DNA of 64,000 bases from Omphalotus guepiniiformis (taxonomy: Eukaryota > Basidiomycota > Agaricomycetes > Agaricales > Omphalotaceae). Position numbers and translations under genes: made by a program. Positions 59,723 through 64,000 of the stretch are shown here, piece after piece. Under the pieces are notes generated by a model. It worked only from the letters and a program-made list of their open reading frames with translations, was not told the origin of the DNA and ran no database searches. Where the stretch lies: NCBI GenBank assembly GCA_028554645.1, contig JAQOOI010000021.1, positions 868,001 through 932,000 of the forward strand, given 5' to 3'. How positions within the stretch are numbered: position 1 is the first letter of the stretch; every line of letters starts with the position of its first letter.

Positions 59723-61514
59723 TCAGTTGGTGGTCGCATCGGTGTTGGGGGTGTTGGCAATACCAACTTGGCTGTTGGTGGTGTCGAACACACTGTAGAA
59801 GCGTTGTAGCCATCCAAAGCCATCTGGTAGCAGCACGTTAGAAAGGAGCAGTAGAACAATGAATAACACGTACTGATAAAGTCCAATCCTGAGCCAGAGT
59901 CATTACCGAGGTCTGCGACGATGAGATAAATCGAGTCAGAGTCGCCACCGAGCGCGCTGTTCAATGAGCGAGGCCAAATTTGCGCATTGGCGGTGAACTC
60001 AAAGGTAGTCTGTTGATGTCTAGATGAGCAAGTATGATGAAGAGAAGGTGGTGAATAACTGACATCGCCGATCTTGAAAAACAGGCTTTGCAACTTCTCA
60101 AACTTAGCCGAAGTCAACTTGAGCAACCCAGTCGATTCGTCCAAAGTTGCACCTGTGGCTCGTTGGTAGGCTTTGAAAGCATCAGTAGCGATCAGAAGCA
60201 GAGTAGTTCCAGTGTCGACGATTCCAGCAGTAGATTTGAGAATGCTGGTGCCAGATGAGCCATAGGTCACGGTTTGATCAATGCCCCAGTAGTTGCTGGC
60301 AGGGGAGGTCGAGGTGATAGGAACATAGGTGATATCACCGGTGATCCTGCGCAAGTCAACTGAGCATGTAAAGCGATTATTCGAGGAAAGCAGACGTACT
60401 TGGATTCATCCACGCCACCAAAAGAGAGTTCACCGTTGGCGATCTCGGTGCTGCTGGTGGTCGGGTTGTATGAAATACCAATGCTCTCGGTAGATATCTT
60501 GCCTTGCTTGACAAGGTTATTGGTGACAGTAGGAACTTCATCCGTGTCGGAGACAGTTCCTAAACAATAGCAAAAGAATTAACGAGATGATTACAGAATG
60601 CATCTGGCGTCACTTGCCACTGGTGAGATCGACAGGTCCGATGCCCAAAATTCCATCGGTGCCCTGACCAAAGCCCTGCGAGTTGCTCGCTACACCAAAC
60701 GACTGACCTGAGATCGTAAGGTTGGTGTTTCCACCAAGTACGACAGTATCGGTGTCTGGAAGAAAGCTTGTAAAAGAAAGCGCCGAACCGAAACGTATTC
60801 ACTTACATTCAGTGCCGCTGAAGGAGCCGGATCCGTAGCTGACATTCTGGAAGAAAGGGTCCAGTGAGAATCAAGTGTATCAAACGACCACATATTACAC
60901 ATACAACGGATTGACGGGAGCTACATTCGAGAAGTAGTCAACACAGGCGGGAAAAAGACATTGGGAAGCAAACATACGTCTCGCTGGAAGGAGTAGGCTT
61001 GAACTTCTTGTCGGCTCCAACCCAAGTGTTTGAGCTTCCTACAGGCGGAGTAATGAGTATACTTTATATAATGACCATTATTACCACTAGATGAATTCCG
61101 GTATCTATAAGGAGATTGTAGGTCTCTTGGTTGGAACCACTGCCTATCGCGAGAGTGGTCATGTACGTGACAGCTTAGGTAGAGTGAAAGATCAGAATAT
61201 ACCCGGCCGTATACAAAAGCAAAGCACGTACTAGCGTCAGATACATCGATTGATGATCCGCTGGGCGCGTCAGTGTCGGTCCCAGTCCCAGTTCCAGCAC
61301 CAGAGCCAGGAGTAGCGCCTCCAGAGTGGTGGTGGTGGCGTCGCCTCTTGCGAAGCTCATGGACCGTGAGCGGGCCATGGGGATGGGTGCCGGCTATGAA
61401 CTTCTTGGCACGAGTGCGATCATGCTCAACAATGTGCTTGAGATGAGAGACAGGCTTGGTGCGACCGAGCGCACTAGCGAAGGAAACAGAGTGGACGACG
61501 ACGTGAGATGACAT
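59723..61514 (-). CDS. A1 aspartic protease (polyporopepsin-like)
   Basis: Minus strand, ATG 61514-61512, stop 59723-59725. A pro-region (basic RKRRRHHHH, then a Gly/Thr linker) leads to the pepsin fold: VTYMTTLAIGSGSNQETYNL, LLIDTG/SSNTWVGADKKF, NVSYGSGSFSGTE, GTDGILGIGPVDLT, NGELSFGGVDESK, STAGIVDTGTTLLLIAT and the C-terminal WLQRFYSVFDTTNSQVGIA. Both catalytic Asp residues (IDTGSS and VDTGTT) are present. It should be a secreted acid protease, though the N-terminus (MSSHVVVHSVSFASALG) is only a weak signal peptide. Two introns are unusual. The one that splits the first DTG codon (61054-61105 region) has no GT or GC donor in phase and would be GA-AG. The one at about 60627-60616 is probably GC-AG (G/GCAAGT), with a GT alternative three bases upstream. 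Without the GA-AG splice the gene ends early. Confidence 0.82.
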
Positions 61515-63536
61515 TTTGGAATTACCAAAAAGGCGTTTGAAGATCGGAAAGCAAGCCGTGATGAGAGAGAAGTAGATGAACTGATGGGGGGTAGTGAAGA
61601 AGAAAGAGAACAGGGGAGCTGGTCTTTATATGATTCCAACTGCTCGACATCACAACCACCCAAAAAGGAATAACGAGGAGGCTCTGGATATCCAAGAATA
61701 GACACCTCGGAGGCAATTGGATATGCTTCCATACGCTGCACTCTGCTGGGCGACAGTGCGTTTCCAATTGTGAGTAACGCCGCAGCACAAGTGCTTCATG
61801 CATAGCCACTTGAAAGTTGAAGCTTCCCCAAAACGCACCAATTGTCTCCCAATGCTACCCATATTTGGATCATAAGCGCTGACTAGCACTGACTAGCAAC
61901 CGAACAGTATCCCCGGAAGTTATGGATCATCTTTGTGGTTCGGCTGCTCTGACGTCTGTTGATACATACATGCAGCGAGTTCAGTCTTTATTCTGCTGTT
62001 GTGTGCTTCTAGTCAAGACGTATGTAAACCCGCAGGTAGGTGTATCATACCTTGAGAAAACTACCCTTGATTGAGCAAGCAGACTCAACCGAACCAAGTC
62101 TGGGGTACGTCGGCGCGTGATTTGTCCGACCGCAGATAAGCAGAGCGCAAATACGCATTGCGTCGCTGACTCATACTTGAAGGCGAAATGATATGAATGG
62201 AATAGGCAACAGGCAACATAATTTATGATCTTCTCTTCTGTGAGCGCTGCAATCTTCTGTTCTCTTTGATGTGGGGCGCTTCAAAGGCACATAACGATCT
62301 ACGCGTTGCAATATCAGAAATTATCAGATGCTCAGCTACGTAGAGTTATGTACTGAGAACAGAACTACATACCAATTTATAGCGTTACGAGGGGGCACGT
62401 CATTTGAATAAGAGTTGCTCCCAACAACATTCAGCGCCCAAACAGTCTCGTTACTTCAAGGTGATCAAGATATGTTTATACTACATATTCTAAGATCTGA
62501 CAGAACCTTGCGGCGTTAGCATGTACTTGTGGTAAGCAGACAAGTACGTCCTACCTGGTATCCATAGCACACTACAACATGTCGTCTGTCGACGAGATAC
62601 TCCCACATATATCGAACGAGCATTGAAAACCTCCGGTATCAGGGACAAGGGATTTGTGTAGCTTTGAAGGATGGAATGCGACCTGGTGCTCTATTCGACT
62701 TCTATTCGTTCAGAAGCTCCTTCTACGGAACCGAGCACAGCACAAAGCATCTTGCACAGTAGATCCAACAAGATTCTAGATGCCGAAGTTCCCGATATTC
62801 TTGACTTGGGAGTCGGGACCTGGTTTCCACAAGAATTTGAAGAAGATGGGTGTAAGTGGGAGAGCGAAAGAACAACGAAATATGACGTCAGCTATTGTTG
62901 TAAATCATTCGAAGCGCGCTAACGCAAAGCTGCGGATCGCTTTCTATGGCTTCGCTCACACGAACACAGCTATTGTACAGCTCCTTATCTCGAACCAAAC
63001 CTCGTTCATCTGTCTTATTAACAAGACTTCATCACACGAACCCTCGGACTGAGTTTTTTATGGGGTTTTTTCGTCGTTACTCCACGGTTGCGTAGAGGTG
63101 AAAACCTGTTTCCATGATTATCACTAGCCCCTGCAGGGAGTAGTATGGATGAGTGCTTAATGATTTTAAACACGGCATGTTGAGGAGTCTGTGTAGGCAT
63201 AGAATTTATCGCCCTGGTTTTGCATGAAGACAATTTTTGAAACTGTGCTTGCAACCGCGAGACCTTGGAGCATAGCATGAATTAACACAAATGAGTTTCA
63301 ATAGACCGAACTTGAAGCATTGACGATGACCTACTTGGTGATTTGAATATCGGTCTGGTTCACTCAAACAAGAATCCTCAGACGGCCGAAGGAGTCAAAT
63401 TGAATCATTAACAGAGAGTACAGAGTGAATCAAAGATGTACGCACGTCTATGTACTTCCCATTTGCCAATCAACAGATACTTCAGCATAAATTATACAAA
63501 CAACCTCGGTCCTCCCACCGGCAAACGAATCCACCC
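61515..63536. other. Intergenic region, about 2 kb
   Basis: The left part is the protease promoter. At 62671-63052 there are overlapping plus-strand open frames. One frame reads DFYSFRSSFYGTEH and another MPKFPIFLTWESGPG, each protein-like for 20-70 residues but in different frames; this may be a frameshifted gene remnant or chance. No family was recognised and no splice model joined them. The rest shows nothing. Confidence 0.4.
61625..61632 (-). promoter_or_regulatory. TATA box of the aspartic protease gene
   Basis: CATATAAA on the minus strand about 110 bp upstream of the start codon, followed by a pyrimidine-rich leader (TTCTCTTTCTTCTTC). Confidence 0.55.
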
Positions 63537-64000
63537 TCAGGAATCCTCATGCCAGCCTTCGTCGGAGAAATAATCCGGCAATCTATCCTCAACATTCTTA
63601 ATGCACTCCACTATACTCCTCCTCGCAGCCAATCGACAATCATGGTGCATATACGTCGCGCTCCCCCAGCGGTCGTAGTCCTTCTGAACCTGCCTCAGTC
63701 TGCCAATAACATCCGCGAGACCTAAAGAGAGCACTGCATCCCCCTTGGTCTTTTCCTTCCAAAACTCCACCCACGATTGCGTACACCCGTGTTGGTGCCA
63801 CGTTGCACCACAAGACGGAGCATGAGTGAATGGAGGAGGAGTGGATCGTAAATGTTCCCAAGCGCGCGTCAGATGCCAGTATCCTGACAACAGACGCACT
63901 TTCTGGGCGGGAGTGATCTCTACTTCTTGTTCCTCGGGCCCACCTGTAGATGATTACCGTTAGATCTTGATTGCTTCGAGAGACAAGAAAACGAGACTCA
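63537..64000 (-). CDS. C-terminal exon of an unknown conserved Agaricomycete protein (partial, right edge)
   Basis: The last exon runs from 63943 down to the stop at 63537-63539; 63944-64000 looks like intron ending in CTACAG. The 135-residue part contains VRLLSGYWHLTRAWEHL, THAPSCGATWHQHGCTQSW, EFWKEKTKGDAVLSLGLADVIGRL, YDRWGSATYMHHDC and CIKNVEDRLPDYF. Spaced Cys and His (SCG.TWHQHGC and MHHDC) could bind a metal. I recall similar C-terminal regions in unnamed mushroom proteins, some possibly with an N-terminal BTB domain, but cannot name the family. The start lies beyond the window. Confidence 0.6.

Noticed and set aside
1..64000. Transposons, CRISPR arrays, tRNA or rRNA genes
   Set aside because: No transposase, reverse transcriptase or long terminal repeat motifs, no regular spacer-repeat arrays, and no tRNA or rRNA core sequences were seen on either strand; only the U2 RNA gene was recognised.

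Overview
The window is nuclear DNA of a mushroom-forming basidiomycete (Agaricomycetes). Genes are split by many short (about 50-60 bp) introns. Gene content is typical of the class: TKL-type kinases with an HGD catalytic loop, an F-box protein of a basidiomycete type, an AA9 lytic polysaccharide monooxygenase, a polyporopepsin-like protease, a GH5 exo-beta-1,3-glucanase and a GRDP/DUF1399 protein. There is no operon structure and no prokaryotic, viral or CRISPR feature. All exon boundaries were placed by eye from splice sites, reading frame and remembered family consensus. Internal boundaries are firmer than the termini.

Layout. 1-1175 (-) is a Zn2Cys6 transcription factor cut by the left edge. 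2638-4925 (+) is a base-exchange-type phosphatidylserine synthase. 5770-6870 (+) is Kin17. 6871-11695 is a long gene-poor stretch. 11696-15158 (+) is a membrane-anchored GH5 exo-beta-1,3-glucanase. 16821-19483 and 21416-24142 (+) are two tandem MFS transporters. 24630-27748 (-) is a secreted GH127/DUF1680-like glycosidase, whose 3' end seems to have been carried along in the MFS duplication. 28747-31533 (+) is a GRDP-like protein with a Gly/Cys tail. 31878-32920 (-) is an unknown protein. 34181-37480 (+) is an RRM-YTH m6A reader. 38394-41087 (-) and 44439-47293 (+) are two TKL kinases ending in an RRM, flanking an AA9 LPMO at 42107-43375 (+). 47691-49301 (+) is an F-box protein. 49512-54539 (+) is a Bbc1-like actin-patch protein. 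54821-58965 (+) is the mismatch-repair MutL protein PMS1. About 59255-59444 (-) is the U2 snRNA gene. 59723-61514 (-) is an A1 aspartic protease. 63537-64000 (-) is the C-terminal end of an unknown conserved protein.

Most interesting. The two kinase genes carry a C-terminal RRM that resembles the RRM of the adjacent YTH reader (same RNP1/RNP2 pattern and a shared post-RNP1 segment). This suggests local capture of an RNA-binding module by a signalling kinase and an inverted duplication around an LPMO gene. The second theme is unusual splicing. Several introns appear to be GC-AG, one protease intron would have to be GA-AG, one MFS copy has apparently exonised an intron after losing its donor, the other MFS copy has lost an acceptor, and kinase A has lost the acceptor before the alpha-C glutamate. 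The U2 snRNA gene, the branch-point-recognising spliceosomal RNA, is in the same window.
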